Shown: positions 52,617 to 60,231 of the stretch, one piece after another
Layout: each line of letters starts with the position of its first letter
Position numbering within the stretch: the first letter of the stretch is position 1
Source of the DNA: Actinomycetota bacterium
GTDB taxonomy: Bacteria; Actinomycetota; Thermoleophilia; Gaiellales; Gaiellaceae
Assembly (NCBI GenBank): GCA_005884005.1
Contig: VAWI01000024.1
Span: forward strand, 1-64,000
Length of the DNA: 64,000 bases
Direction: 5' to 3'
Notes under the pieces: generated by a model
Seen by the model: the letters and a program-made list of their open reading frames with translations, nothing else
Told to the model about the DNA's origin: nothing
Databases searched by the model: none
Program-made: the position numbers and the translations under genes

Positions 52617-53065
52617 CCTCGTCTTCGCCGGAAGAGACGGAGCGCCTTGCTGGCCGGCTTGCCCGCAGGCTGTTGGTTGGCAACGTGGTCACCGTCTCGG
52701 GCGAGCTCGGCACCGGCAAGACGACGTTCGTTCGCGGCGCCTGCCGCGCGCTCGGGATCGAGGTGCCCGTGACGAGCCCGACCTTCACCATCGGCCACCG
52801 CTACCCCGGAAACCCGGACGTCTCCCACCTCGATCTCTTTCGATTCAAGGGCGTCTCGCCCGCGGAGTGGGGTGATCTGGAGCCCTATTTCGAGGATGCA
52901 ATCTGCTTCGTCGAATGGCCCGAGGCGGCTGCGCGCGTCCTCCCGCCCGTGCGCGTCGCGGTACGTTTGTCGCACGTGGATCGCGAACACAGGACGATCG
53001 AGGTCGAAAGCGACGACCGGCAGCTGCTGGCGGAGGTCTCCGGCGATGTTGACGCTCGCGTTTGA
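52598..53065 (+). CDS. tsaE: tRNA t6A synthesis ATPase TsaE
   Basis: A 155-residue P-loop ATPase of the threonylcarbamoyl-AMP transferase complex. Walker A is GELGTGKTTFVRG, followed by VTSPTFTIGHRY and SHLDLFRF, all characteristic. GTG 52598 is chosen because upstream residues belong to the nucleotidyltransferase frame. It heads the tsaE-tsaB-rimI-tsaD cluster; the tsaB start lies inside its 3' end. Confidence 0.94.
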   Translation: MARLELTSSSPEETERLAGRLARRLLVGNVVTVSGELGTGKTTFVRGACRALGIEVPVTSPTFTIGHRYPGNPDVSHLDLFRFKGVSPAEWGDLEPYFEDAICFVEWPEAAARVLPPVRVAVRLSHVDREHRTIEVESDDRQLLAEVSGDVDARV

Positions 53066-53639
53066 CACCGCGACGGGCGTCGCCACGAGTGCGCTCGTCC
53101 GGGACGGAGAAGTGCTCGGCGAACGCGCCTCGCGGGCGGCGCGTGTGCTGGCCGACGCCGAGGAGCTGCTCCAGCAGGCAGGCGCCGACCCGCGCGATCT
53201 GAACCGCCTCGTCGTCGGCACCGGTCCGGGGAGCTTCACCGCGACCCGCATGGGACTTGCAGCCGCCCGCGCGCTTGCCTTCGCGCTCGAGCTGCCCCTC
53301 GCCGGGGTTTCCACGCTCGCCGCGCTCGCCGCCGGCGCTCCCGGCGCCCTGCCGGTGGTCGACGCAGGTCGCCGAGAGGTGTTCACGCTCGTCGACGGAG
53401 CTCCGGTTGTGGCGGCCCCTGGTCAGCTGCGGCTCGAGCCGGGGGAGACGTGCGTCGGCGACGGAGCCATCCGCTATCGCGATGTGCTCGAAGCGCTCGG
53501 CGCGAGGATTCCGGCTGGAGAGAGCGAGTTGCACCTTCCGCGGGCTCGGTTCCACGCGGAGCTCGCCGGCGAGCCCGTCGATCCCGAGGCGGTCGAGCCG
53601 CTGTACCTGCGACTTCCGGACGCGGAGCAGGCGCGATGA
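53046..53639 (+). CDS. tsaB: tRNA t6A synthesis protein TsaB
   Basis: A 197-residue ASKHA-fold partner of TsaD. It begins MLTLAFDTATGVATSALV, and VVGTGPGSFTATRMGLAAA is the diagnostic block. It lacks the metal-binding His pair of TsaD, as expected. ATG 53046 overlaps tsaE by 20 nt and its stop overlaps rimI (ATGA). Confidence 0.94.
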   Translation: MLTLAFDTATGVATSALVRDGEVLGERASRAARVLADAEELLQQAGADPRDLNRLVVGTGPGSFTATRMGLAAARALAFALELPLAGVSTLAALAAGAPGALPVVDAGRREVFTLVDGAPVVAAPGQLRLEPGETCVGDGAIRYRDVLEALGARIPAGESELHLPRARFHAELAGEPVDPEAVEPLYLRLPDAEQAR

Positions 53640-54112
53640 AGGAGATGACGCGAGTCGAGCTGCGGCGGCTCGAGATGCGGGACCTGAACGCGATCGAGCG
53701 GATCGAGCGGGCTTCCTATCCGACGCCCTGGTCGCGCTCGATGTTCGCGAGCGAGCTCGCGAAGCCGTCTTCGATCTGCCTCGGCGCCTTCGACCTCGAG
53801 ACCTTCGAGCTTGTGGGCTACCTCGTCATCTCCCGTTATGTCGACGCATGGCATGTGATGAACGTCGCTGTGACCGCGGAGCACCGCCGCCGCGGCATCG
53901 CGACGATGCTGCTCGAGCGGCTGTTCGAGGTGACGGCCGGCCGAGGCCGCCGCGGCTACACGCTCGAGGTGCGCGTCACGAACACGGAAGCAGTCGCCCT
54001 CTACGAACGACTGGGCTTCAAGCCCCGCGGCGTCAGGCGCGGCTACTACACGGACAATCGAGAAGACGCATTGATCATGTGGAAGGATCCAATCAGCGAG
54101 CCGGACGACTGA
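53636..54112 (+). CDS. rimI: Ribosomal protein S18 alanine N-acetyltransferase
   Basis: A 158-residue GNAT enzyme of the RimI type: YPTPWSRSMFASEL, MNVAVTAEHRRRGIATMLLE (acetyl-CoA loop) and EVRVTNTEAVALYERLGF are conserved. It is coupled to tsaB (ATGA). Its stop overlaps CTG 54109 as CTGA, the proposed tsaD start. rimI between tsaB and tsaD is the usual actinobacterial order. Confidence 0.94.
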   Translation: MKEMTRVELRRLEMRDLNAIERIERASYPTPWSRSMFASELAKPSSICLGAFDLETFELVGYLVISRYVDAWHVMNVAVTAEHRRRGIATMLLERLFEVTAGRGRRGYTLEVRVTNTEAVALYERLGFKPRGVRRGYYTDNREDALIMWKDPISEPDD

Positions 54113-55071
54113 TCCTGGGCATCGAAACTTCGTGTGACGAGACGGCCGCCGCGGTCGTCACGCCCGATGGGCGAATCCTCTCGAACGTCATCTCCTCGCA
54201 GGCGGAGCTTCACGCTCGCTTCGGGGGCGTCGTCCCGGAGGTCGCTTCGCGACGCCACCTCGAGCTCGTCGTGCCCGTGCTGCGGGAGGCACTGGCCGAG
54301 GCGGACGCCGAGCTCGAGACCCTCGATGCGGTCGCGGTCACGCAGGGACCCGGCCTCGTCGGCGCGCTGCTCGTCGGTCTCTCGGCTGCGAAGGCCGTCG
54401 CCTGGGCGAACCGGCTGCCGCTGGTCCCGGTCAATCACTTGCACGGTCACGTTGCATCGCTCTACCTCCAGCCGGAGCCGATCGAGCCGCCCTTTCTCTG
54501 CCTGCTCGCGAGCGGCGGTCACACGCTGCTGATCGACGTCGCCGAGCCCGGCGGCTTTCGCGTGCTGGGGACAACTCTCGACGACGCCGCGGGCGAGGCG
54601 TTCGACAAAGGAGCGCGGCTGCTCGGCCTCGGCTACCCCGGCGGAGCGGCCATCGACCGGCTGGCCCGCGAGGGCGATTCCGGCTCCTACGATTTCCCAG
54701 TCGCGCGAGTGCACGGGCTCGACTTCTCGTTCTCGGGCCTGAAGACGGCGCTGCTCTACACCGTCCGCGACCTCTCGGAGGACGAGCTCGAACGCCGCCG
54801 CGCCGATCTCGCCGCCGCCTACCAGCGTGCGATCGTCCGCGCCCTCGTCGCCCGGGTGCACGAGGCCGCCGAGCAAAACGCCGCGTCGAGGATCGCGGTC
54901 GTCGGCGGGGTCGCGGCCAACTCGGAGCTGCGGGCGGCGCTACCGGAGGCGGCCTTCGCGCCGCTGCCGCTCTGCACGGACAATGCGGCGATGATCGCGT
55001 CGGCCGCCCGCTACACGGAGGCAGTCCCCTTCCCCGGTTATCTTGCGCTCGATGCGTACGCGTCTGGCTAG
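54109..55071 (+). CDS. tsaD: tRNA t6A threonylcarbamoyltransferase TsaD
   Basis: A 320-residue catalytic subunit for t6A37 formation. It reads LGIETSCDETAAAVV from the third residue. The metal-binding HxxxH is in VNHLHGHVASLY, with LLASGGHT and the C-terminal VVGGVAANSELR and PLCTDNAAMIA. CTG 54109 overlaps the rimI stop (CTGA) exactly at the conserved start. GTG 54079 is a canonical alternative that adds 10 residues read from the rimI region; the first canonical start downstream (GTG 54271) would remove essential motifs. Confidence 0.95.
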   Translation: MILGIETSCDETAAAVVTPDGRILSNVISSQAELHARFGGVVPEVASRRHLELVVPVLREALAEADAELETLDAVAVTQGPGLVGALLVGLSAAKAVAWANRLPLVPVNHLHGHVASLYLQPEPIEPPFLCLLASGGHTLLIDVAEPGGFRVLGTTLDDAAGEAFDKGARLLGLGYPGGAAIDRLAREGDSGSYDFPVARVHGLDFSFSGLKTALLYTVRDLSEDELERRRADLAAAYQRAIVRALVARVHEAAEQNAASRIAVVGGVAANSELRAALPEAAFAPLPLCTDNAAMIASAARYTEAVPFPGYLALDAYASG

Positions 55072-55093
55072 CGCCGCCCGGGCAGGCCGCGAA

Positions 55094-55145
55094 GGCGTCG
55101 CTTGCGACGCCGTCTGGAGGACGTCCCGGCTTCACCGGGGCGTCC
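55094..55145 (+). repeat. Two-hairpin intergenic element after tsaD (copy B)
   Basis: Hairpin 1 is GGCGTCG-CTTG-CGACGCC (55094-55111). Hairpin 2 is GGACGTCCCGG, loop CTTCA, CCGGGGCGTCC (55119-55145), with a T-G pair at position 6 as in copy A. The similarity to 31797-31850 continues about 15 nt further (TCTAATC, CGAG). Base differences between copies fall in complementary pairs. Confidence 0.65.
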
Positions 55146-55178
55146 GTCTAATCTCGAGTCCAAAAGGCCACACGCGTT

Positions 55179-57767
55179 TTGAGTAAAGGAAGAGTGATCC
55201 GTGCGGCGCCGGTCGGCATCGTCGCGCTCGGCACGCTGGCGTTCCTCATCGGGGCCGGCGGCACACGCTCGACCGAGCCGACGCTCTCCTCGACCGCGGC
55301 GGCCTGGCGCGGGCTTGCGGGCAGCGCCCGGCCGCGGGTCGACGTCGGTCAACGCGTGATCGTCGTGCTCAAGGCGCCTTCGCTCGCGCAGCGAGTCGCT
55401 CGCGCCGGCGGCCGCGCGACCGACTCGCAGGAGCGGCAGTGGACGACGGCCGCCCTCGCGGCGCAACAGCAGGTCCTGGCCACGCTCGCTCAGCACGGGG
55501 TCCAGGTGCGGGTCGATTACTACTACTCGCGGGTCATCAACGGCTTTTCCGCCGCACTCGACTCGGAGGCCGTCGCGCTCCTCGAGCGGGAGCGGGAGGT
55601 CGCCGGCGTTTACCCGGTGCGGGTCGCTTACCCCGCCACGATCTCGTCCCAGCTGCTGGCGAAGAACGAGCTTGCACGCGGCGCTGCGCATCGCCCTGAG
55701 ATCATGCTGCCGGGGTTCGACGGCCGCGGCGTCACGATCGCGCTGCTCGACACGGGCGTCGACCGGGCCCAGCCGTTCCTCCGGGGACGAGTCCAAGACG
55801 GGATCAACGTCCTCAGCGACGGCGACTTTCACGCGCTTGCCGCGACGAAGCCCAACGATGCGACCAGGCTCGAGCGGCACGGGACGGAGATGGCGGGACT
55901 GCTTGTCGGCGCCGGGGGGCCGGAGGGGCTCGCGGGTGTTGCGACCGGCGCCTCGGTGCTTCCGATCCGCGTTGCGGGCTGGCAGCAAATTGTCGGGGGC
56001 GGCTGGGCGGTGTACTCGCGCACCGACCAGTTGATCGCGGGGCTCGAGCGGGCCGTAGACCCGAACGAGGACGGCGACGCGCACGATGCGGCCAGGATCG
56101 CCCTTGTGGCGCTGGCGGCTCCGTATGCGGCGTTCGCCGACGCGCCGGATGCCCGAGCCGTCGAGGGTGCGCTCGACCTCGACACCTTGGTCGTCGCCGC
56201 GGCCGGAAACGACGGGCCGGCCGGCCCTGCCTTCGGGAGCCTGTCCAGTCCGGGCGCATCACCGGCGGCTCTCAGCGTCGGGGCCGCCGACCTGCGCTCG
56301 CACACGGAGGAGGTACGGGTCGTCGTCCGCGTCGCCCTCGACGTGCTGGTCGACCGGCTGCTGCCCCTCGCCGGGGCCGTGCTGCCGACGCATGCCCGGG
56401 AGCTCGCGCTTGCGAGGCCGCAGGAACGGAGCTCCAGTGCGAGCCCCGGCGGATTCCTCGCCCCGCCGTCGCTGGACTCGTTCTTCAACCGAGACGGACT
56501 GAGCGTGGTCGCCGGCCGCGCCGCCCTCGTCCGCGCGGGCGACGATCCGGTCACCGCGGTCGAGAATGCCGCCCGCGCCGGCGCGGCGGCGGTCGTCCTC
56601 TACGGAACCGCGATTCCAGCCGGGGGACTCGGCCTCGACGAGAGCGTTCCCGTTCCGGTCGTCGCCGTCCCGGACGACGTCGCCCGCACGGCGCTCGACG
56701 CCCTCGCGGCCGGCAGGCATCCGGCCCTCTCACTCGGAGCGTCGCGCGTCGCTCGGAACGGCACCGGGGGCGGTGCTGCTCCGTTTTCGTCGCGCGGCCT
56801 CTCGTTCGACTGGCGCGTCCGCCCCAACCTCCTCGCCCCCGGTATCGCCTTGATGACATCGGAGCCCTCGGCGGCCGCGGACGGGACGGCCGCCTACGGG
56901 ACCGTGAACGGCTCGAGCGCTGCCGCTGCGACCGTTGCTGGCGCAGCCGCCTTGCTTGCGCAGGCGCGGCCGGACCTCGATGCGCAGGCGCTTCGCAGCG
57001 TCCTCGCCGGCTATGGCCGCCCGTTCGCGGACGGGTCCGTAACGACCCAAGGCACCGGATTGGTCGACGTGGGGGCCGGGGCGGCCGCCGAGCTCGCGGC
57101 CGATCCAACCACCCTCGCCTTCGGGCCTGCCGCTCGCACGAACTGGCGCTCCGTCCAGAAACTGACCATCCGGAGCCTGTCCAGCCGTCGGCTCGACCTG
57201 CGCGTGGCGTTGCCCCAGACCGGCGGCGCCGGCCTGGCGCTGACCGCCACGCCGGATCGCTTCCGGCTGCCTCCCGGCGGAAAGATCACCATTCGCGTCA
57301 AGGCGTCCTTCCAGGGCACCCCGAACACCGGTGCGCCCGCGGAGGGAACGATCGCGATCGGATCCCGCTCGACGTTCCCGCTGAGAATTCCGTGGGCGAT
57401 CCCCTTCGGGCGGTACAACGGGCCGCTTCTTACGGGCCTGCGGCTCTCAAAGCAGAGCTTCAAGCCCTCCGATACGACGCCGGCCGTGCTCTCGTTCCGC
57501 GCCGGAGGTCTTACGCGCGGCTCGGACGGAACCGAGGTCCACCCGGTCGGCCGACTCGACATGGTCCTGACGAGCGCGTTCGGCAGCCACCTCGGCCTGC
57601 TCGTCCGAATGCGCGACCTCCTGCCCGGCAGTTATGCCTTCGGCCTGACCGGGCGCGACCCGAACGGGAACACCTTGCCCGCCGGCGATTACACCCTCGC
57701 GCTCGCCGCCATGCCACCGGATGGCAGCCGCGCGACCTACCGAAAGGTGACGTTCACGATCAAGTAG
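55179..57767 (+). CDS. Secreted subtilisin-like serine protease (S8)
   Basis: An 862-residue secreted S8 protease. The signal segment (residues 7-28) is followed by an I9-type propeptide (about 55-145: VIVVLKAPSLAQRV). The catalytic triad is Asp in IALLDTGVD, His in ERHGTEMAG and Ser in NGSSAAAATVAGAAALL. A PA-type insertion lies at about 400-530. The Ser box departs from the usual GTSMAAPH pattern and the His box has Glu for the usual second His. The C-terminal 250 residues are beta-rich. TTG 55179 or GTG 55194 are possible starts. Confidence 0.88.
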   Translation: MSKGRVIRAAPVGIVALGTLAFLIGAGGTRSTEPTLSSTAAAWRGLAGSARPRVDVGQRVIVVLKAPSLAQRVARAGGRATDSQERQWTTAALAAQQQVLATLAQHGVQVRVDYYYSRVINGFSAALDSEAVALLEREREVAGVYPVRVAYPATISSQLLAKNELARGAAHRPEIMLPGFDGRGVTIALLDTGVDRAQPFLRGRVQDGINVLSDGDFHALAATKPNDATRLERHGTEMAGLLVGAGGPEGLAGVATGASVLPIRVAGWQQIVGGGWAVYSRTDQLIAGLERAVDPNEDGDAHDAARIALVALAAPYAAFADAPDARAVEGALDLDTLVVAAAGNDGPAGPAFGSLSSPGASPAALSVGAADLRSHTEEVRVVVRVALDVLVDRLLPLAGAVLPTHARELALARPQERSSSASPGGFLAPPSLDSFFNRDGLSVVAGRAALVRAGDDPVTAVENAARAGAAAVVLYGTAIPAGGLGLDESVPVPVVAVPDDVARTALDALAAGRHPALSLGASRVARNGTGGGAAPFSSRGLSFDWRVRPNLLAPGIALMTSEPSAAADGTAAYGTVNGSSAAAATVAGAAALLAQARPDLDAQALRSVLAGYGRPFADGSVTTQGTGLVDVGAGAAAELAADPTTLAFGPAARTNWRSVQKLTIRSLSSRRLDLRVALPQTGGAGLALTATPDRFRLPPGGKITIRVKASFQGTPNTGAPAEGTIAIGSRSTFPLRIPWAIPFGRYNGPLLTGLRLSKQSFKPSDTTPAVLSFRAGGLTRGSDGTEVHPVGRLDMVLTSAFGSHLGLLVRMRDLLPGSYAFGLTGRDPNGNTLPAGDYTLALAAMPPDGSRATYRKVTFTIK

Positions 57768-57831
57768 GGTCCCATACTCAGTCCGCTATTTGCGGCGACT
57801 TTTCCATCTGCCGAGTGCCGAAGGAGCGTCA

Positions 57832-59106
57832 GTGACCACACTCGAAGTCCCCGAATCACACCTCCGGGAGAATCCCTACGACATCGCCAAGGAACAACTG
57901 CGGCGCGTAGCCGAGCTGTTCGCGGTCGACTCAAACCTCGTCAACATCCTGCAGGAGTGCAAGAAGGCGGTCGTCGTCTCGGTGCCCGTAACCATGGACG
58001 ACGGCAACATCCTGGCTTTCGAGGGCTACCGCGTCACCCACAACGTCGCCAGGGGGCCGTCGAAGGGCGGGATCCGCTACCACCCCGACGTCGAGCTCGA
58101 CGAGGTCAAGGCTCTGGCGATGTGGATGACCTGGAAGTGCGCGCTGATGGGGATCCCGTTCGGCGGCGCGAAGGGCGGGATCGCAGTCGATCCGAAGAAG
58201 CTCTCGCCGAGCGAGCTGCAGCGGATGACCCGTCGCTACACGAGCGAGATCATCAATGAGATCGGGCCCGAGAAGGACATCCCGGCGCCCGACGTCGGCA
58301 CGACCCCGGCGGTGATGGCGTGGATCTTCGACACCTACTCGATGAACAAGGGCCATTCGGTGCTCGGCGTCGTCACCGGCAAGCCGCTCAACGTCGGTGG
58401 CTCGCTGGGGAGGTTGGAAGCGACCGCGCATGGTGCGCTCTACTGCATCCAGGAGGCGATCCGCAAGAAGGAGATGCGGATGGAGGGCCTGCGTGCGGTC
58501 GTGCAGGGCTTCGGCAACGTCGGCAGCTTCCTGGCCAAGTTCCTCGCCGAGCAGGGCGCGATCGTGATCGCGGTTTCCGACTCGCGCGGAGGCATCTACA
58601 ACGAGGACGGCCTCGACGTGGCCGCGGTGCTCGCGCACAAGCAGGAGACAGGGGCGCTCGAGGGACTGCGGGGGGCCGAGTCGATCACGAACGAGGAGCT
58701 GATCCTGCTCGATTGCGATGTCCTGGCGCCCTGCGCGCTCGAGCAGGTGATCACCACCGCAAACGCCGACCAGGTGAAGGCGAAGATCATCGCCGAGGGC
58801 GCAAACGGGCCGGTGACTCCCGCCGCCGACGAGATCCTCGACGATCGCGGCGTCTTGATCCTCCCGGACGTGCTCGCAAATGCCGGCGGGGTCGTCGTCT
58901 CGTACTTCGAGTGGGTCCAGGGGCTTCAGGAGTACTTCTGGAAAGAGGACGAGATCAACTCGAAGCTCCGCGACATCACCACGCGCGCGTTCAACGAGAC
59001 CTGGCGCACGATGGACGAGCGCAAGACGACGATGCGCCTCTCCGCCTACGGGCTGGCGGTGCGGCGCGTGGCCGACGCGACGATCACCCGTGGCCTGTAC
59101 CCGTAG
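57832..59106 (+). CDS. gdhA: Glutamate dehydrogenase
   Basis: A 424-residue hexameric-type Glu/Leu/Phe/Val dehydrogenase for reductive amination of 2-oxoglutarate or glutamate catabolism. Substrate and catalytic motifs: KGGIRYHPDV, KCALMGIPFGGAKGGI (catalytic Lys), and the Rossmann segment VVQGFGNVGSF. GTG 57832 is chosen because AAGGAG lies 5 nt upstream and the family homology begins there; the longer frame from TTG 57790 has no support. The length fits NAD-type enzymes of about 420 aa. Two palindromes follow. Confidence 0.95.
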   Translation: MTTLEVPESHLRENPYDIAKEQLRRVAELFAVDSNLVNILQECKKAVVVSVPVTMDDGNILAFEGYRVTHNVARGPSKGGIRYHPDVELDEVKALAMWMTWKCALMGIPFGGAKGGIAVDPKKLSPSELQRMTRRYTSEIINEIGPEKDIPAPDVGTTPAVMAWIFDTYSMNKGHSVLGVVTGKPLNVGGSLGRLEATAHGALYCIQEAIRKKEMRMEGLRAVVQGFGNVGSFLAKFLAEQGAIVIAVSDSRGGIYNEDGLDVAAVLAHKQETGALEGLRGAESITNEELILLDCDVLAPCALEQVITTANADQVKAKIIAEGANGPVTPAADEILDDRGVLILPDVLANAGGVVVSYFEWVQGLQEYFWKEDEINSKLRDITTRAFNETWRTMDERKTTMRLSAYGLAVRRVADATITRGLYP

Positions 59107-59117
59107 CGTTGCCGTCC

Positions 59118-59142
59118 AGCAAGTAACAGTCTGTTACTTGCT
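59118..59142. promoter_or_regulatory. 25-bp perfect palindrome, operator candidate 1
   Basis: Arms of 12 nt around one central base: AGCAAGTAACAG, T, and the exact complement. It shares AAGTAACAG-N-CTGTTACT with a second site whose centre is 81 bp downstream. It lies 11 nt after the gdhA stop. No T-tract follows, so a terminator role is unlikely; a dimeric regulator site is more plausible. Confidence 0.6.
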
Positions 59143-59202
59143 CAAAAAGTGTGTCGCGGGCTGAAACACTGGGGATGGCCCGCCTCCACAGCCCGATATC
59201 CA

Positions 59203-59219
59203 AGTAACAGACTGTTACT
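59203..59219. promoter_or_regulatory. 17-bp perfect palindrome, operator candidate 2
   Basis: AGTAACAG-A-CTGTTACT ends 2 nt before the GTG start of the glutaredoxin gene. It is the same half-site as at 59118-59142, so a regulator bound here would cover the transcription and translation start. Confidence 0.6.
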
Positions 59220-59221
59220 AA

Positions 59222-59512
59222 GTGAGCCGGTCCGAGCCGAAGCAATCCCCCCGCGTCGTTCTCTACGCAGCTCAGGGCTGCCACCTTTGCGAGCGGGCCA
59301 ACGCTCAGCTCGCAGCGCTTCGCGACGAGCTCGGGTTCGAGTTCGACCACGTAGCGATCGACGGCGACCGCGAGCTCGAGGCCCGCTACCGCGAGCTGAT
59401 CCCGGTTGTCGAGATCGACGGCGAGCGGGTCTGCACCTATTACGTCCAGCCGGAGCCGTTCCGGCGCAAGCTGGCGGCCGCACAAGCGGCGGGCGAAACA
59501 GCGGGTTTGTGA
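59222..59512 (+). CDS. Glutaredoxin-like protein (DUF836)
   Basis: A 96-residue thioredoxin-fold protein with CHLC as the redox motif in YAAQGCHLCERANAQL and the cis-Pro region IPVVEIDG. It belongs to the glutaredoxin-like DUF836 group. It is the first gene of a probable unit with rex, 46 nt away. GTG start; two palindromic sites precede it. Confidence 0.87.
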   Translation: MSRSEPKQSPRVVLYAAQGCHLCERANAQLAALRDELGFEFDHVAIDGDRELEARYRELIPVVEIDGERVCTYYVQPEPFRRKLAAAQAAGETAGL

Positions 59513-59558
59513 CATCCCTAAGCGGCGCACCGAGCGGAATTGGCAGAATGCTCGTGCG

Positions 59559-60209
59559 GTGTTACAAACTTCAGACCGGACGGAGGTTTCGAACGACCGG
59601 CTCGGCGTCGGCGTCGCCGCTCGCCTCAGCCGCTACCTCCAGGTCCTGACCCAGTCGAAGAAGATGGGCAAGGACCGCATCTCCTCCCAGGAGATCGCGG
59701 ACTACACGAACATCAACGCGACGCAGATCCGCCGCGACCTCTCAACGTTCGGGAAATTCGGCAAGCGTGGGGTGGGCTACAACATCGACTCGCTCCTCGG
59801 CGAGATCCGGAAGATCCTGCGGACGCAGGGGCAGCACAATGTCGCGCTCGTCGGGGCCGGGCGGCTCGGACAAGCGATCGCGAGCTCGCCGATCTTCGCC
59901 GAGCACGGGATCAACATCGCCGCCGTCTTCGACACCGATCCCGAGAAGGTGGGGCGGGAGGTGGGCTCGATGCCGGTCAGCGACTACCGGCAGCTCCGCG
60001 ACGCCGTCCGCGAGAAGAACATCATCGTGGGCGTGATCGCCGTGCCGGCGGACAACGCCCAGGACGTCGCCGACGAGCTTGCCGGCTCCGGCGTCAAGAT
60101 CATCTTCAACTACTCGGAGGCGCTGCTCGACGTCCCGCACGACGTGCAGGTGCACACGTCCAACCCGGCCGTGGAGCTCCTTCACGCCCTGTACTTCCAC
60201 CTGACCTAG
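59559..60209 (+). CDS. rex: Redox-sensing transcriptional repressor Rex
   Basis: A 216-residue NADH/NAD+ sensor that represses fermentative and respiratory genes. The N-terminal winged helix contains ISSQEIADYTNINATQIRRD, then a linker GKRGVGYNIDSL and a Rossmann domain with ALVGAGRLGQAI. The C-terminal swapped helix ends VELLHALYFHLT. GTG 59559 is chosen because the longest frame overlaps the glutaredoxin gene and lacks family similarity. No canonical Rex operator (TTGTGA with TCACAA) was found next to it. Confidence 0.94.
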   Translation: MLQTSDRTEVSNDRLGVGVAARLSRYLQVLTQSKKMGKDRISSQEIADYTNINATQIRRDLSTFGKFGKRGVGYNIDSLLGEIRKILRTQGQHNVALVGAGRLGQAIASSPIFAEHGINIAAVFDTDPEKVGREVGSMPVSDYRQLRDAVREKNIIVGVIAVPADNAQDVADELAGSGVKIIFNYSEALLDVPHDVQVHTSNPAVELLHALYFHLT

Positions 60210-60231
60210 TCGCGCTCGGCAGGATCGCGCC

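Noticed and set aside
59118-59142. Rho-independent terminator of gdhA
   Set aside because: The palindrome has a one-base loop and no T-tract, and the same half-sites recur before the glutaredoxin gene, which favours an operator.
59500-59562. Rex autoregulatory operator before rex
   Set aside because: TTGTGA occurs at 59507-59512, but no TCACAA half follows at the needed distance.
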